DNA from: Halichondria panicea
Lineage: Eukaryota; Porifera; Demospongiae; Suberitida; Halichondriidae
Length of the DNA: 64,000 nucleotides
NCBI RefSeq assembly: GCF_963675165.1
Contig: NC_087383.1
Coordinates: forward strand, 3,316,979 to 3,380,978
Direction: 5' to 3'
The notes below the pieces were generated by a model. The model did not search any database and had not been told where the DNA came from. It was given only the letters and a program-made list of their open reading frames with translations. The number at the start of each line of letters is the position of its first letter. Position 1 is the stretch's first letter. Shown here one piece after another: positions 36,119 through 51,100 of the stretch. A program made the position numbers and the translations under genes.

Positions 36119-39100
36119 AACAAACACACTACCGTATGCTTTTGGCGCATGCACACCAAGGCATAAATAGTTGTAAGAACATACTTGTGAAGCTGTATCC
36201 GTGAAAAAATTGTACAGAAGAACATCATTAAACTCGAGTCCTTTGCACTCTTGAGGATTCAAAACAATCTCATGTTGAAGATATTCGGGCATTGTCTTTT
36301 TTCCTTCTTCACTTGAGTCTCTTGCAATTACTACTTGGTCAGCTCCAAACTCAATAGAAGAGACATCACCTGCTTTCTGACCGTGTATCAAAAAGTTTTC
36401 TAGTTTAAATTTTGAACAGATAAAAAGTGGTTTAGGACCTCTGATATTGGAGTGATCATTTGGAATGTTATTCCAGTCAAAAGAATATCGGAAATTCTCC
36501 TTCAAGAGATCAGTTAGGCTAATTGCTAGGTTAGTTATTCCAGAGTGAGAACGATGATTTGTTATTAGTTTTCTAATACTAGGTGCTTTGCATTTTACAC
36601 CAGGTAATTTTAGGCCATGGAATAATGATTTGAGATCTTCAAATCTGAATGAGATCCCCTTTATAATCGTTTGAGCTGTATCACCAGCAAGAAAAGATCT
36701 GTTGGGATCTCGGCAGCATTTGAGAATGACAGATAGTTCTGCTTGAGTAAAATCTTGTGCTTCATCGATGTAAAGCTCATGTATTGACCATGGGATAATG
36801 TCAAGACCTTTAGCCTCTAGACGCTTATTCAGCTGCCAAACGAACTCACTGTTATCAAATTGGTGTGACATATTTCTATGCTTTATCTCTTGTTTGTATT
36901 CCAGGAATAATTTGTATACCTCTTCTCTTTTAAACGGGAAATTTGATGCTTGTTTGGTACCAAGTTTGATGTAGTCCTCCTCTGACAGGAAGCCTTTCTC
37001 AGTTTCTAATGCTTGTGTCGATCCTTCGATAAAGGACTGAATTTCTGTCCAAATCAAAATGGGATCTACCTTCGATTCTGACCAGTTTTTTTCAATTTTT
37101 GGCCAAATATCTCCACTAAATTCATGTGCTGTTACTTCTCTTCGAACATGGATTTTTCGTTTTTGTCTAGGCTCATTTGAATCGTCTTCTTCATTATCGG
37201 TATCATCATCATCAGAAACATCAAATAAGAGATTCAATGAGTGCGTATCCGCTTGATTGGCTAGACTTTCTATCCTCTCCACACCTGGTTTTAGATAATT
37301 TTCTCCATCACCAATGGATCTGTCAAGCATAGTAAAGAACTGCCGGGACGTCAAGAATACTGGAAAGTGTTCAATATCGGAAAAAGTTTCAGGCAAGGCT
37401 TCATTTTCATATGCTAAATGAAGTTTTGTGAAATCGTATCCTGCTACAAAATCATAAAATCGTTTCTTCATTTTCATACAAAGGGCAGGATTTTTAGTTA
37501 TAAACATCTGATGCAGATGTTCAAACTCATCCTCTGTGTTTTCAGATGGCAACTCTCCACTAAATAGTAAATCACCATCCGATTCTTCAGCTACAGAAAT
37601 AGAAGCTCCTAATTCTTGAGAAAGTCTATCACAGGAAGTGGTAGTGGTAGGGGTTTGTGTGGAAACCGGGTCGTTATTGCATTGTTTTTTAACAATGAGG
37701 GGCTGATTAAGCCTGTCGGGTTCTTTCCAGTAGTTTCTGAAGTGTAACCAGAGTCGGTTTAGGCATGTTGTTGTCTTGCCCGTCCCACTTCTTCCGAGAA
37801 CAATAACTGGTTCTTTGGTAGGCAACATGATGATGTCATGTTCCTCATCTGTTGCTTTAATAGGATAGTCTTTTCTGTCATTCTCTTGATCTAGAAAACT
37901 AAGAATGAGGTCGTTTGTCACAGAATACATTTTTGCACCGACATCGTATTCTTGTATTTTACTTTTGGACTCAAAGTTTGGTCCTAATTGCTCAATCACT
38001 TTGTTTTCAGTAGTTGCATCAAGTTCTGGAGTGACATACATTTGGGGATATACAATGCCTTGCCCTAGGCCTTTTGTCTGAAATGGAAATAGGTCTGTGG
38101 GGACTGTCAGTTTTTTAATGGCCTGTTTTATCCGTTCAGCAGTGTGATTAATTTGCTCATGCTTTAGAACTACATCCCACACAATGATAGTTTGTATATA
38201 TATATGTATCGGCTCCCTTGAAGAAATTTTGAGAATTCTATTTGTTAATCGTTCAGAAAACCTAACGTCAATTTGATACATAATCCGAGCAGCTTTTGTC
38301 AGCTTAGCTTCAAATATTTTTATGTCGTTTTCACTCACTATAGGTTTATGAACTTTCTCATTCCAATCCCCACTGGCTAGCTTGCGTAGCTTTTTAATAA
38401 GTTGTTGGCGAATCTTGTGTGGTTGTGCTTTATCTCGCATAAATTTATCAACATTTTCTCGGATTTCTATTGCCCATAGCTCATTTTCAAAATTAAATGT
38501 ATCATCCTCAGTTTCTTGAGGCTCATCTCCAGGTATGTTATGATCCCCTTCAGTTTCTGCTTGTGGGAAAACCTTTTGTGTTGATAATCTTGTTTGTTCT
38601 ATTTCTTGAGGAACTCTCTGCGATTCTTCCAGTGCACAGTTACTATTTTCGCTTGATAAAAAATGACGTACCTTCAATTGTAAATCAAGTATGGAGAAAC
38701 ACTCTTTTTTTTTTGAAACCTGTTTAGTTTCTGGCTCATCACTAGCTTCTTTGGTCATGTTTACCATAACTTTGGGGGGCTTCTTCTTTCGTTTTGGCTT
38801 ACTATCATTTCCTTGTTTGGTTAGCTGCACATTATGACTGGCTTCGTGGCTTATTGATGTTGATATTGTTGTGGGTTGCTCACTTGTGCTCTGTGCTACA
38901 CTATTTGTATGGTCATCATCTGTACAATAAGCCTCAGGCTTAGGAGAGGGATGTACTTCTTGAGTCTCAAATCCTGCTGCTCTAAGTAGTTTGATTACAT
39001 CATCCTTACATTCGTAGCTAGATTGCTCTGCAATTTGGAGTGGCGTTAAACCATTCACATCTTCAGTTACCCATGAAGACGATTTTCTCTCCACAACTGC

Positions 39101-42100
39101 GTGTAATATCTCTGTATTCCCTGTAGGTGGATTGTTTAATTTTAGGAAAAGTCATACACATTATTAAGTTGTGAACTTACCAGTTTTAAGAGCCAAATGT
39201 GTGGCTACTATTAATGGTGATGTTTTGTTTCCCTGGGAATATCTATTGAGGCCTTCCACGTTAGCCCCAACTTTAATTAGTTCTGTTAAAGCTTTAACAG
39301 CCTTATTCTTGTCGGTCTTTCGTTGACAACATTTGAGGCTTAGTTTCTCCACTAGACAGGTTAGTGGTGTGGATACCTGTATAATATCTGTGACTTTTCC
39401 ACATTTCAAATGTTTTCTAAGATCACAGTCAGCTTTAGAAGTTAGAATACAATCCATCAATTTTGAAACGTTTTTTTCTTGATCTTTAATTGGTCCGGAT
39501 TGTATAGCAACCATCGATGGTCCAATGTCTTTGACCTCAATCCTATCCAGCAAGTAGCTTGTTCGAATATGTGGTGTAATGCATGGTTGTTCAAGAAGCT
39601 CTTTGGTCATTGCAAGTGCTGATAAAATAGGTGATAGCTCTTTCTTATTTTTTGCAAGATGCTCAACCACACCCATTTTTGTCTTATCATTCGCATGTTC
39701 CCAAATCATGTGTACTGCTTGTTGAAATTTAAACTTCCAGCAAGTTTCCAGTATACGGCCAAGAACCTCTCCACTCAAATCAGTACTTAATTCAGTTACT
39801 ATGAGGCAAAATCTTTCTTTGACAAAGAAAAATTCCATGTGGCGATTTTTTACTTGTTTTGATGTAGCTATTGTTTTGGCAAATTGGTGAAACACTTTGT
39901 GACCCGATGTTAGAAATTGTTGGTATTTCATCAGTTCTGTTACATCTGCAAATGTTATAATGTTGTGCTATAAGACATGTACATGTATACGTCATTAATT
40001 TGTGTTTTTGCAGATCATATTGTTACATAATAGTTAACTTACCAGACTTAGAATTGATGCACGTTATAATTATTTTGAAAAGTGTTGAAACAGTCTTTTC
40101 TATTTCAAAGCTTTTTTTGTAACAGTCGTAGGCTTCACGAAGATCATCGTTGTCTATGCGAGACAAGGTTTTCTGTAACTCGAAGGCCTCCGCAATGCAA
40201 TCTGCCTTGCAATTGTAGGCCTGCATGTAGTTAAGATGTACGTGGCTATCGTTATTGCTATAATTATATGAATGTAGTGAATTACCGTAGAGATATGTAT
40301 TATAGCTGTGCTGCATTGATTTATCTACATATAATTATATATTACCCTATGCGTGCACAACTGGGGTAGAGTGATTGGTGTGTGTCGGTTTGTGTGTGTG
40401 TGTGTGTGTGTGTCTATGTGTGTTTGTTACTGTGTGTGTGGATACAAAAATGAGCCGTTTGATCGCACTAGACATTTTCATGGACTGCTTTAACTGCAAT
40501 TGAGACAGTGGTTGAAAAATAATAGGCTACTGAAACTTGCATGCAAGCAAACTTTGAAAGTGACTGTTTTCCAATCGATCTATATACACTATAATGTTAA
40601 AAGTTATCGTATCCGTTATATGCGAAGAAGCTCAACGCACAGGAGGAATGTTCTATGAACGTCTTGTTATATATGTGTATTCCCGAGGGCACAGCCCAAG
40701 GGAATATAATTACTGCACTGAGTGTAAACCACTACACCTGATGTCCATGGTGACTTGTACAACGAGAAATCACAATTAAATGCTTTTTTGATCTTCGTTC
40801 TGTCGCCTACTAGGTCTATTGGCCATAATTATAGGACTTGTATGTTCATACACGGCATTGTACAAGTTTGCTTATAAGTTTGGGCCCAAAGTGTGAGTAG
40901 CAGTCTAATAAGAGACTATAACCACACATTTATTATTGAGTGTGATACCTATAATTATAAGAGCCGGATGCACAATTGTTTGATTGTGGTGTCCTTTCAG
41001 TATAGTGTTGCCCTTATTTGTACTTACTTGGGCCAGGTGGTCAGTTACACCCAACTGAATGCAATCGTCACAAGACTCTTTTGCCATATATAGACAGTGC
41101 AGTACCCTGCGACGGTCTGACACAAAGCTTGATATTTTCAGTAATATTGTAGCATATTTGATAGTTGCTCTTGCATGTCGTGCACTGAAGGCTGGAAAGT
41201 AATTCCTAATATACGATATACAGTGCTCATATTCCCACAAAGCTTCTTTATAATCTTTCTGCTTGAGGTGAACTTCAGCAGACTCTTCAATTTTCTTCAA
41301 AACCTCCTCCTAGGTTATAAATGAAGGTTATAGATGAAGCAAACGTAAATATTGCATATATAGCTTACCGGCACCCTTGTTAGGTTTAGTTTGTACTTGC
41401 AATTGGGATACCCAGGTGGGCAACTTTGAAGAGTATACCCAGACATTCCTGCATGGGACCTGCATGTGGCACCATGGTTAATATTAACTATGTGAGCATA
41501 TTGAGATGGCTAACTATAGTAATTAGCTTACTGGCTTTGTAGATCTACTGCAATTGATGTGGTCTGTGTTTTTCAGATATCTGTGGTGTTCTTTATAATA
41601 ACTCAATTTACTACAGCTAGTAAACTACTATGTTCCGTGAATAGTCGATTGTGAATACTGTTTTACCTATTCAAAGAGTAAATGAATGCCAGCTAACTGC
41701 TGCTGTACCTAGCTGTCTATATTTATTGATCTCTTCCTGGAGCAGGTTTTATGCTCATGTAACCTACGGTTATATCATGCCTCTAACAATAACCGTTACT
41801 ATTTATATAACATTTCCTTTTTAGGTGTTTCTGTTGGACTTTCCTAAACAGCCTGGTCTGCCTGTAGTGGAAGTGAATTATTGTGTGCAGCAGCTCAATA
41901 CAGGTTGGTAAGCTTAGCCTGTGTTGGCCTGTATAGCGCGAAATTTTCGAGGCACTTCATTTTCTCTGTTTTTGAGGGTTAGCAATCCCCAGGATCATAG
42001 CGGACGCATACATTAACATACTGTATAGCGCAAAATTTATTCTACGAACTGTTTTTTAGAATCCCAGAAAAGTGCCTCAAAAATGTCAGTATTAAATGAA

Positions 42101-45100
42101 CTCTTGATGACATACATAGTTGTACTCACTACATTCCATTGTGCATTCCACTAATGTGAATCTACTTCGGGTCAGGCATGCGAAATAAATTAAGTGCCTA
42201 TACAAAGCAGACACTAAGGTCAATTAATGTGCCTTCTTCTCATGTACTACCTATAATTATAGATCCTCTATATAATAATATATTTGCTTAATACACGGCT
42301 ATCCTTTTTAATATGTACCATTTCAGATATTCTCTCGCTGGACCGTTATCTTCTAGTACCGATCACTCCTTTAATTATCCATGTGCCTGAGTCGGCCAAA
42401 ATCGGGCACAGAGTCGGACCATCTATAAGTCAAATATTAAATGCTCCCTTGAGTCTTAACTATTTCTTACACAGCTCAAAATTATTTCATATTGAAAGAC
42501 AGACTGGTCAGATTTCCTTAAAAAGACAATGTCTTGACTTTGAGTCAGGTCACATTATGTATAACCTTACTATTGGTGTTAAGCATAACGGCTTTTCTAT
42601 TAGTCAATTCAATGTAACTGTTATGGTTGATGATGTAATCGATGAGCATCCGGTCTTCAGTAAAACAGTGTACAACGTAAACATTCCGAATAAATCTCAC
42701 AAAGACACAAAACTTGTTCAATTCGAAATCTACGATAATGATCAAAGAGATAAGCATTCGATTGAAATAACTTCCGTGAAACCCAAGAGTGATCTTTTCA
42801 GTTTCGATCAATCTTCAATGTCTATGTTTGTTGATGGAAGCGGAGGGTTGAGCGAACCAGCGTATGAAGTGATGGTTAGAGCCACTGACTTAGCTGGGTT
42901 AACTGCTGAGGCAACAGTGCTCGTGTCAGTTCACAATCAGAAAGAAACTGTACAATTTGATTACAAGACTTTCGTTCAGGAGAGTACACTTCCTGATCTT
43001 CCAATTTTCGTAATTGATTCAACAATGTACAGTCAGTGTAGGTGTCTCGACAGCAGAGAGCATCGATTTCAGGTTCAGAAAAGCAATGAAAATCATTGGG
43101 AGATTTGGCTAGTAGAAAAACTTGATTATGAGAGAAACCAATTCCTAAACCTAACTGTAGCTTGCCAAAACTCAAACTCACAGATTGTTGCTATATACCA
43201 CGATCAGATAGTTGTCATGGATGCCAACGATAATGCCCCTGTGTTTCCTATACATTTTTCCCAGTATTCTTTCCCTGAGAATTTGAAACATGGCTCTATA
43301 CAGATACCCATAGAAGCTATTGACTCAGACAGCAAGCAGTACGGTGAAGTAACTCGTTATTATCTCGATCCACCAACTCCTGGTTTTGTGGTCACTTACA
43401 ACTTGAAACTGAAACAACATTACATAACAAATACTCACTCGCTAGATTACGAGACACTGAGTGAATACACATTGACAATATTTGCACAAGACGGTAGTGG
43501 ATTGGTGTCTGAGACCCCTCTCACTATACGCCTGTCTGTCACTGATCAAAATGATAATGCTCCCATCTTTGAGAAAGAATTTTACAGCATCAATGTCAGC
43601 CATAACTATTTTGGTCCAACCCTCCAAGTTTTAGCTCGCGATGAAGACTCTTTATCAGCTGTAAAGTATGAACTCCACTCTCCTTACGACTTTGTCACTG
43701 TGCACCCGGACACAGGTCTTATATCAATTGCTCCGCATTCAATTTGTACTGTTCATAGCTCCCTGTATGTTGGGTATGTGGTTGCTATGGATGAAAATGG
43801 ATGTATCTCAGCACCTTCGAAGTTTGAAATCAGCGTGGAGGAATTGGAATTGAATGAATGCCTAGTCGTCCCCGAAGAAACTCATTTTGAACTTCAGATA
43901 CCGGAAAATGTACTTGAGGGTTTCATAATTGGCAGAGTCGTGTGTGGAGGATGTACATCATTCAGTTTATTGACCCAGCTAGTTCCTTTTGATGTATTGT
44001 CCGAGAATGGTGAACTGTTTGTTACGGACCTTATAGACTACGAGACTGATCCACACAATTACAACTTATCTGTGGTTGCCTTGGACACCAATGGGCAGCT
44101 AATCGAAATGACTATCAATATCGAAATCCTTGACATGAATGAACATTTTCCCTACTTTATTCCGCCCATAATCAACTCTATTACTCTTGATTCTAGTGTG
44201 CCTGAGGGCAATGTGTTACTGACCATCAACGCAAGAGATGATGACCTAGGCTCCGAATTTGGTGAAATTTCAAAGCTTACGCTTATTCCATCCATAGCAA
44301 TGCCTGTACTTCCTTTTACTGTTGAAAAGAGTCACGATTGTTCGGGACTGTTCTACCTTAAAGCAAACACCATGCTATTCCAAGAAAAATTACTGTCACG
44401 ACTCAGCTTCATTGATATACTAGCTATCGATGGAGGAGGTGTCTCGTCAGAATATTTAAGAGTCAATGTGGAAATAAAGATTGAAGAAGACCAATTCCCT
44501 CACACTCACAATACACGATTCACTCGTCAAGCTCAAAACGAAACTGAAAATGAAGAAACTCTCTCCCCAATAGAACTTTCAATTGAATATCGAGGAAGGT
44601 CTCGCTCTTTTGAAACCATTGGCTCGTCTTCTCGACCGTTGACTGTTATTGTGCAAGAGAACTCACTTCCTGGAGACTTTGATTTGCTTGTTGATTTAGT
44701 GAGGGAAAACCAAACAGTTTGTCCTGAAATGTTCAGCTCGTTAGAGTTAGTACTGAGTGAGATAGACATTCCTTTCTATGTTGTTAAAAATGAACGTTCG
44801 TGTGTGTTTTCGATTGTGAACGCTATCGTCTTGGATTATGAAAGTGAAAATCAATCAGTCTATTACCGTTTCAATACTCAAGCACTCTTTGATGGATCAC
44901 CGATTGCTGAAATTACAGTAGAAGTGTTTGTCATTGATGAAAATGAGTTTGCTCCGGTGTTCAGATCCAGTTCCTATTCTGTTATATTTCAAGAGAATTT
45001 TATCGGATTTTTGTTCCAAGCTCTTGCCACTGACCAAGATGGAAGTCTAGAGTTCAGTCGAATACGATACAACGTGTCTGGAGATAGCAGTTTTGAAATA

Positions 45101-48100
45101 TTGCCTGATGGATCCGTCCAATCAGTTTTCAGTTTCGATTACGAATTTGCAGATCCCTGCTATAATTTCAATATCACAGCTACTGATGATGGTGGATTGA
45201 TGGGTGTGGCGCTAGTGGAAGCTTGTCTGGAGGACACGAATGATAATTGTTCTCAGTTTGATCGAAGTGAGTACGTCATCAACATACCCGAAAACTCATT
45301 GAGTGAGAAGGCATTGTTTAATCTGTCAGCCATCGACTATGACTCTAGGAGTGACTTTAGTTCCGTTGTTATCTTTGACATTGAGTCGAATGACACGTTT
45401 ATCACTGGAATTATCAGCCTTGTGGGTAATCAGCTGTTTCTTCGCCGAGCTTTGGATTTTGAGTCCGATCCGGCGGTATTTTCCATCATATTGTCGGCTA
45501 CAGATGCCGCTGACAATAAATGTACTACAAATGTCACTGTCCAAGTTGTAAATGAAAATGATTTTCCACCGATTTTTACCGCTGAGTTCGAGCAAGTGTA
45601 TATCCCCGAGGAGACATTCCCCTACACGTTGCCAAACTTCCCAGAGAATTTCTTAGCTTGCTTTGCAGTCACTGATCAAGATGGCGATAATATCACATAC
45701 TTTTTACCATTTCCTTCTCCACTGTTTGAATTGTCTGCCGAGCACGAAGGCTGTATCCTACTAAATGGTTTTTTAGATTACGAAGTAGCGATAAGACACG
45801 AGGTCGAAATATCTGCCACGGATGGAAAACACAATGTTTCTTCTTTCCTGATTGTTGATGTTGAGAATCGAAATGATTTGTCTCTCAAGGTGAAGTCTGT
45901 TCATGAGGTGGATGTATTAGAAGCATTCTATACAACCGATCCTATTCTAATCATTGAAGTGAACAATCCTACACCTGGGTTTAATTATCTCTTCTCGCTA
46001 GACGAGCCCTCGGAAATGTTCCATGTTAGTTTCCGGGGGAGAGTGCATCTTAGAGCTGAGCTTGATTACGAGACTAGAACCTCCCACTCTTTGGCTGTAA
46101 CCGTGGGAGATGGCACAGGCCAAGCTCTACTCACTGTTATCATCAATGTACAGCCAGTAAATGAGTTTCCGCCCATGTTCCTTCGAAATAGAGCATCTCA
46201 AAGGACTTTATCGGAGAATACTCTGCCGGGCTTGTTCGATGTCACCCTCAACGCTATTGATGGGGATAGAGATTCTGCATATCCCATTTTGTACGAGATT
46301 GAATATATCACTGTAGATGGTAAAGCTGTGGACGAGTACAAAGCTGATGGAGTTGTTGTGAAACGTCCATTTGGTGTGATACAGCCTGAGAATAGCGAGA
46401 GCACTGGAAAACTAATTAACACCGAGAGCCTCGACTACGAATCAGATCCCAGACAGTACGAATTGGCCATTTATGCAAATGATACAGTATTCAGATCAAC
46501 CACCCCCTTCCGTTTGACTGTGTATGTCGAGGACGCCAATGACCATGCACCTGCATTTGACAACGAAAGTTATGCCTTCACATTGTCGGAAAAAGAGGAT
46601 AATTTCGAACTTCAAATACCAGTAAACGATGGTGATGGTTCAGAACAATATTCTTTTGTGTCTTTTTTCAGACTAGTTCCAATCTATCCAATTGACGTGG
46701 CTCTTCCATTCTTTATAAGCAGTGGAATAATAAGAAATGTTAGAAGATTTGATTTTGAGCGACCACCAAATGAGTACGTGTTCCAGCTTATTGCATCAGA
46801 CGATTACGGCATGTCTGGTTCTACGAATGTCACCATCACGATTCTAGACGCCAACGACTTTAAACCCGAGTTTGAAAGGGGTATTTACGAAATTACTGTT
46901 CCAGAGACAATTCCTGTAGGATCTGAGATCATTAGAGTGAGTGCAACTGACGGAGATGGTGGATCTCACTTCAATACCATTCAGTACACACTTACCGAAA
47001 GCAGTACTCCTCTGATTGATCTTCCGTTCGATATAAACTCTACCACTGGTATTATCTCACTAAAAACTCCTGTCGATTTCGATGAGGGAGACGAAGGAGG
47101 TGACTTTTTCGTAAAAGCAGAAGATGCAGGTGGTCTCAGCTCAATAACGAGGGTGTTCGTTTCCTTTGAAGATATTAATGATAATGCTCCTTGCCCCTTA
47201 GTGAGAAGTTTCAGCACTCAAATCTCCGAAAATACTTTTTATGATCGTCCACTGAGAAGGATACAAGTGTTTGACATCGATTACTATGCCGACAACCCTA
47301 GGCCTGTTTACTACTTGGAGCCTAGCTACAGTGTCTTCGTCATTGATGGAGCTGGTAGACTATATATGACAGGGCCACTAGACTATGAGGAGAGGCCTGT
47401 ATACAACTTTAAAGTGGTCTCCTCTGATGGAATCCAAAATTGCAGTACTACCACTTCAATTCAAATCACTGTGCTGAATTTAGACGATAATAGACCAATG
47501 TTTTTACCATCTTCATACGAATACAACATCTCAGAAGCTTTAGAGCCTGGGGTGATATTCAACATCTCTGCATTCGACGCTGACCCTCCTGATGAAATTT
47601 TCGAGTATAGGCTCATTGACAACCAGTTTGATTTTCCATTCACAGTATCTGACGATGGTAGAGTGTCGACCACCAGTCGATTCAACGCCGACGATCCCTC
47701 ACAGCAATTAGTGTACACTTTTGAGGCACTAGCGTACAATCAGTACGGACAAGACACTCAACCCCCTGCGCAGATAACCATTCGTATTCTCGATGTGAAC
47801 GACCACCCCCCACAGTTTGACGAGGATGTCTATTTTGTTTCTACTCCCGAGAATACCTCACCTGGAGTTGGGAATGTATTGACTGTTAGTGCACGTGATG
47901 ACGATAGAACTGCTGAGTACAGTACACTTTCTTTTGAGTTAGTGTCCGAATCAGATATTATCTTATCCACATTTTCTATCAATTCTCTCTCTGGTGATAT
48001 CTCTTTAACTAGTGCTCTCGATTACGAGTCCATTTCGCAATTGTTATTCACTTTTGTTGTTATGGCTACCGATGGACTGCACGAAAGGAGAACCAATGTG

Positions 48101-51100
48101 TCAGTACTACTTACTGATGTGAATGAGTTTCCACCACAATTTACCAACAGTACGTACAACATTGTGGTTCCATTGAACGTCCCATTAGGAGCACCTGTGT
48201 ATACATTTGTTGCCAATGACAATGATGGAAGTGAACAATTCGGACAAGTATCAAGGTACATTTTGATTCGAGACAACTCCTTGTCTAGAGGGAAATTTCC
48301 TTTTGAGCTAGCACTTAACGGTACACTGCACACAGTGATCAATGCAACTAACTACGAAGAGACACAATACTCGTTCAGAGTAATGGCATATGACAGTGGG
48401 AACTTGACATCCTCTCTCGTAAATGTTACCATCTTGTTCAGAGATTTTGGCCTAGATCAACTTTTAACTAAACATTGCATTAAACTTCCGGAAAACTCAA
48501 TTGCCTATGTTCCTATTGATTTCCCGTCCATTGGCCAACAAAACGAAAACATCTACTCTTATCAACTAATAGCATCTACGTTCCTAACGTTGTCCGGTAA
48601 TGAACTGAGGCTGACAAGAATGCTGGATTTTGAAGACACACAACATTATGCTGCCAAGCTACTAGCTACCAACAGATTAGGTGACTCTGTGCCAATATCG
48701 ATATCAGTGTGTGCTCAGAACGTCAATGACAATCCGACAGAGTTTGTCGATAGCACCAGACATCTTGTCCTCACCGACAGTAACGAAGTGGGTCCACAGC
48801 TTCTCTTGGAGCTGCTTGACAGAGATTCCAACTGGGGAGAAACAGATTATTTACAATCACAAGCGAGTACCTGCTGTGATCAGAACGACTTCCTTCAAAC
48901 TAACGTCTCATTTGTAATCAGCTCTCAGAATGCTCCATTTGAGTTGAGCCTACAGTCAAATGAAAGTGCTGGTTACGCAGTATTATCTAACACCGTCCCT
49001 ATAGCAGACATGCTGTCTTGTAGCTATGCGTTCGAAGTCATCATCGTCGACACTGATGGGATGTCATCTTCGTCCCCCATCGCTATCAGTGTGAGTATCG
49101 AGAGACCTCCACAAGGATCTCCCACTTTCCGTCAATCATCCTTCACGTTCATCTTATCTGAGAACACTAAAGAGTTCTTTGATGTCTCTACCACACATCT
49201 TTCGGAATTAAATGCCTGTTTGGATCCGAGACTCAGTAATTTTGAATACAGGATACTCAATGGTACCGAAGAGTTGCCGTTTTCTATTGATAGCAATGGA
49301 ATTTTATCTAATACACTGCAGTTGAGCTCAGAAAATTCCCCTGGGCAGTACATGTTTGCTGTCATAGCAACTAACACGGAAGGAGCCTCAACAAGCGTTT
49401 CAGTGTCTATTTACTTGCAAGATACAAATGAATTTTGTCCTGTTTTCAATTCCAGCACTGTTGATGTAACCGTTACCGAGGACACAGCTGTAAATACAAT
49501 CATCTTGTATCATCCTGCGTACGATCTGGACGGTAGCGAGTTGTATGGACAGGTTTACTATAGGCTGGTTGCTAGCGGTTACAACCCGTTCCTCTTACAC
49601 CCGAATGGTTCTCTTTATCTCTCTGAGCTGTTAAACTATGAAGACGGCATGTCGGAAGTCACCCTTACCATGCTTGCTAGTGATGGCACAATGGAGCTGG
49701 ACTCAAATCTAGGTCTAGCTTGTCCCTATACTGAAGCTGCTATCACTATCCAAATACAAGACGTGAACGATGAGCCTCCATTCTTCCTTGTTCGTGGCTA
49801 CCATTTTGACGTGTCTGAGAATGAGACAGCTATGTTCCCGGTGGGTGGCCTATCCTTCGAAGACCCTGATGTCCTAGGTAACGAATTCTCATTTGAAGTT
49901 CACCCCATCAATAGCCCATTTGAAGTTACATCGGAGGGGATCCTCATCTTAACGCAGCTGCTTGACTATGAGTCTCTAACGACGACGCAGTTCAACCTCA
50001 CCGTGTCGCTTTCAGATGGTATCTATTCTGCTTTAGAGGATGCCGCCATTGTTGTCAATATTATTAATGTTAACGAGTTTGCCCCAACAGTAGCACAAGA
50101 GATAACTGATGTTCTTGAGGAGAATTACATCCCTGAAAATGGTATTTTAAGAGTGAGAGCAACTGATCAAGATTTGGGATTGTTTGGAGAAATTGTTCGA
50201 TTTGAGCTCACTGGGGCTCAGAGCCACTTATTTGAGGTCAATGAAGAAGGTGTTATTACCAACCTGCAAGAGTTTGACTATGAGCTTGATCAGCGTGAGT
50301 TTACTTTCATGGCTCTAGCGTATGACGGTGGTGGGAAAAGTTCTTCAGTGTTAGTCCGCATCTCTCTAGTGGACGTGAACGACAATTCCCCGGTTTTTCA
50401 GGAAGATATTTACACCGTTAATATATCCGAGTCTGCAACTACTGAAGTGCATAATATAGCTCGAATTCGTGCCACTGATATCGATGGCACCTCGCAATAC
50501 AACACCATCACGTACTTCATCCCCCCTGGTCAACCATGCTCTGACTTTTTCCAAGTCCATCCTACACTAGGCATCGTTCGGATAGTCCGTGAGATAGACT
50601 ATGAGAGTAATCCCACCAACTGCTCACTTACAGTAACTGGCTCGGATCCTGAACAGTATGAAGCGTCAACAACAGTGCACGTCTCTGTATTGGATACGAA
50701 CGAGCATCCTCCGGTAATAGAATCTCAGAATGGAGAAATCTTTGTGTCAACTCACGAGGCTTTGGATATCGGTTCCAAAGTGTTCCAACTCATTGCGACG
50801 GACGGTGATGCTGGTCCTGTGTTTGGGGCTGTAGTGAGTTATACTCTTCAGTCGTTGTCTTCAACTCTACCTTTCACTGTGAATGAAGCAGGAGAGATAA
50901 TATTGTCAGGTTCCATCACAAAGAATGATCGATACGATTTCCGAGTGTTTGCTGTCGATGGAGGAGGTATGGAATCTGAAATAGTAGCTGTTCATATTAA
51001 CGTAACACAGGCAAACTTTTTCTCACCAATAATATCAACTTATCCAAATGAACTCACTGTGGATATTGAAGAAAATATAATCCTCTCTAGACCACTGTGG

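Noticed and set aside
36062..36184. Continuation of the nested gene's helicase frame past 36185 into the (CA)n run
   Set aside because: Homology stops at the FTDTASQ donor, and the continuation is microsatellite-derived Cys-Val.
41369..41500. Alternative upstream ATGs for the nested TRANK1-like gene
   Set aside because: Other ATGs nearby read into a stop or join exon 2 in the wrong phase; only the start at 41446 gives a phase-0 junction.
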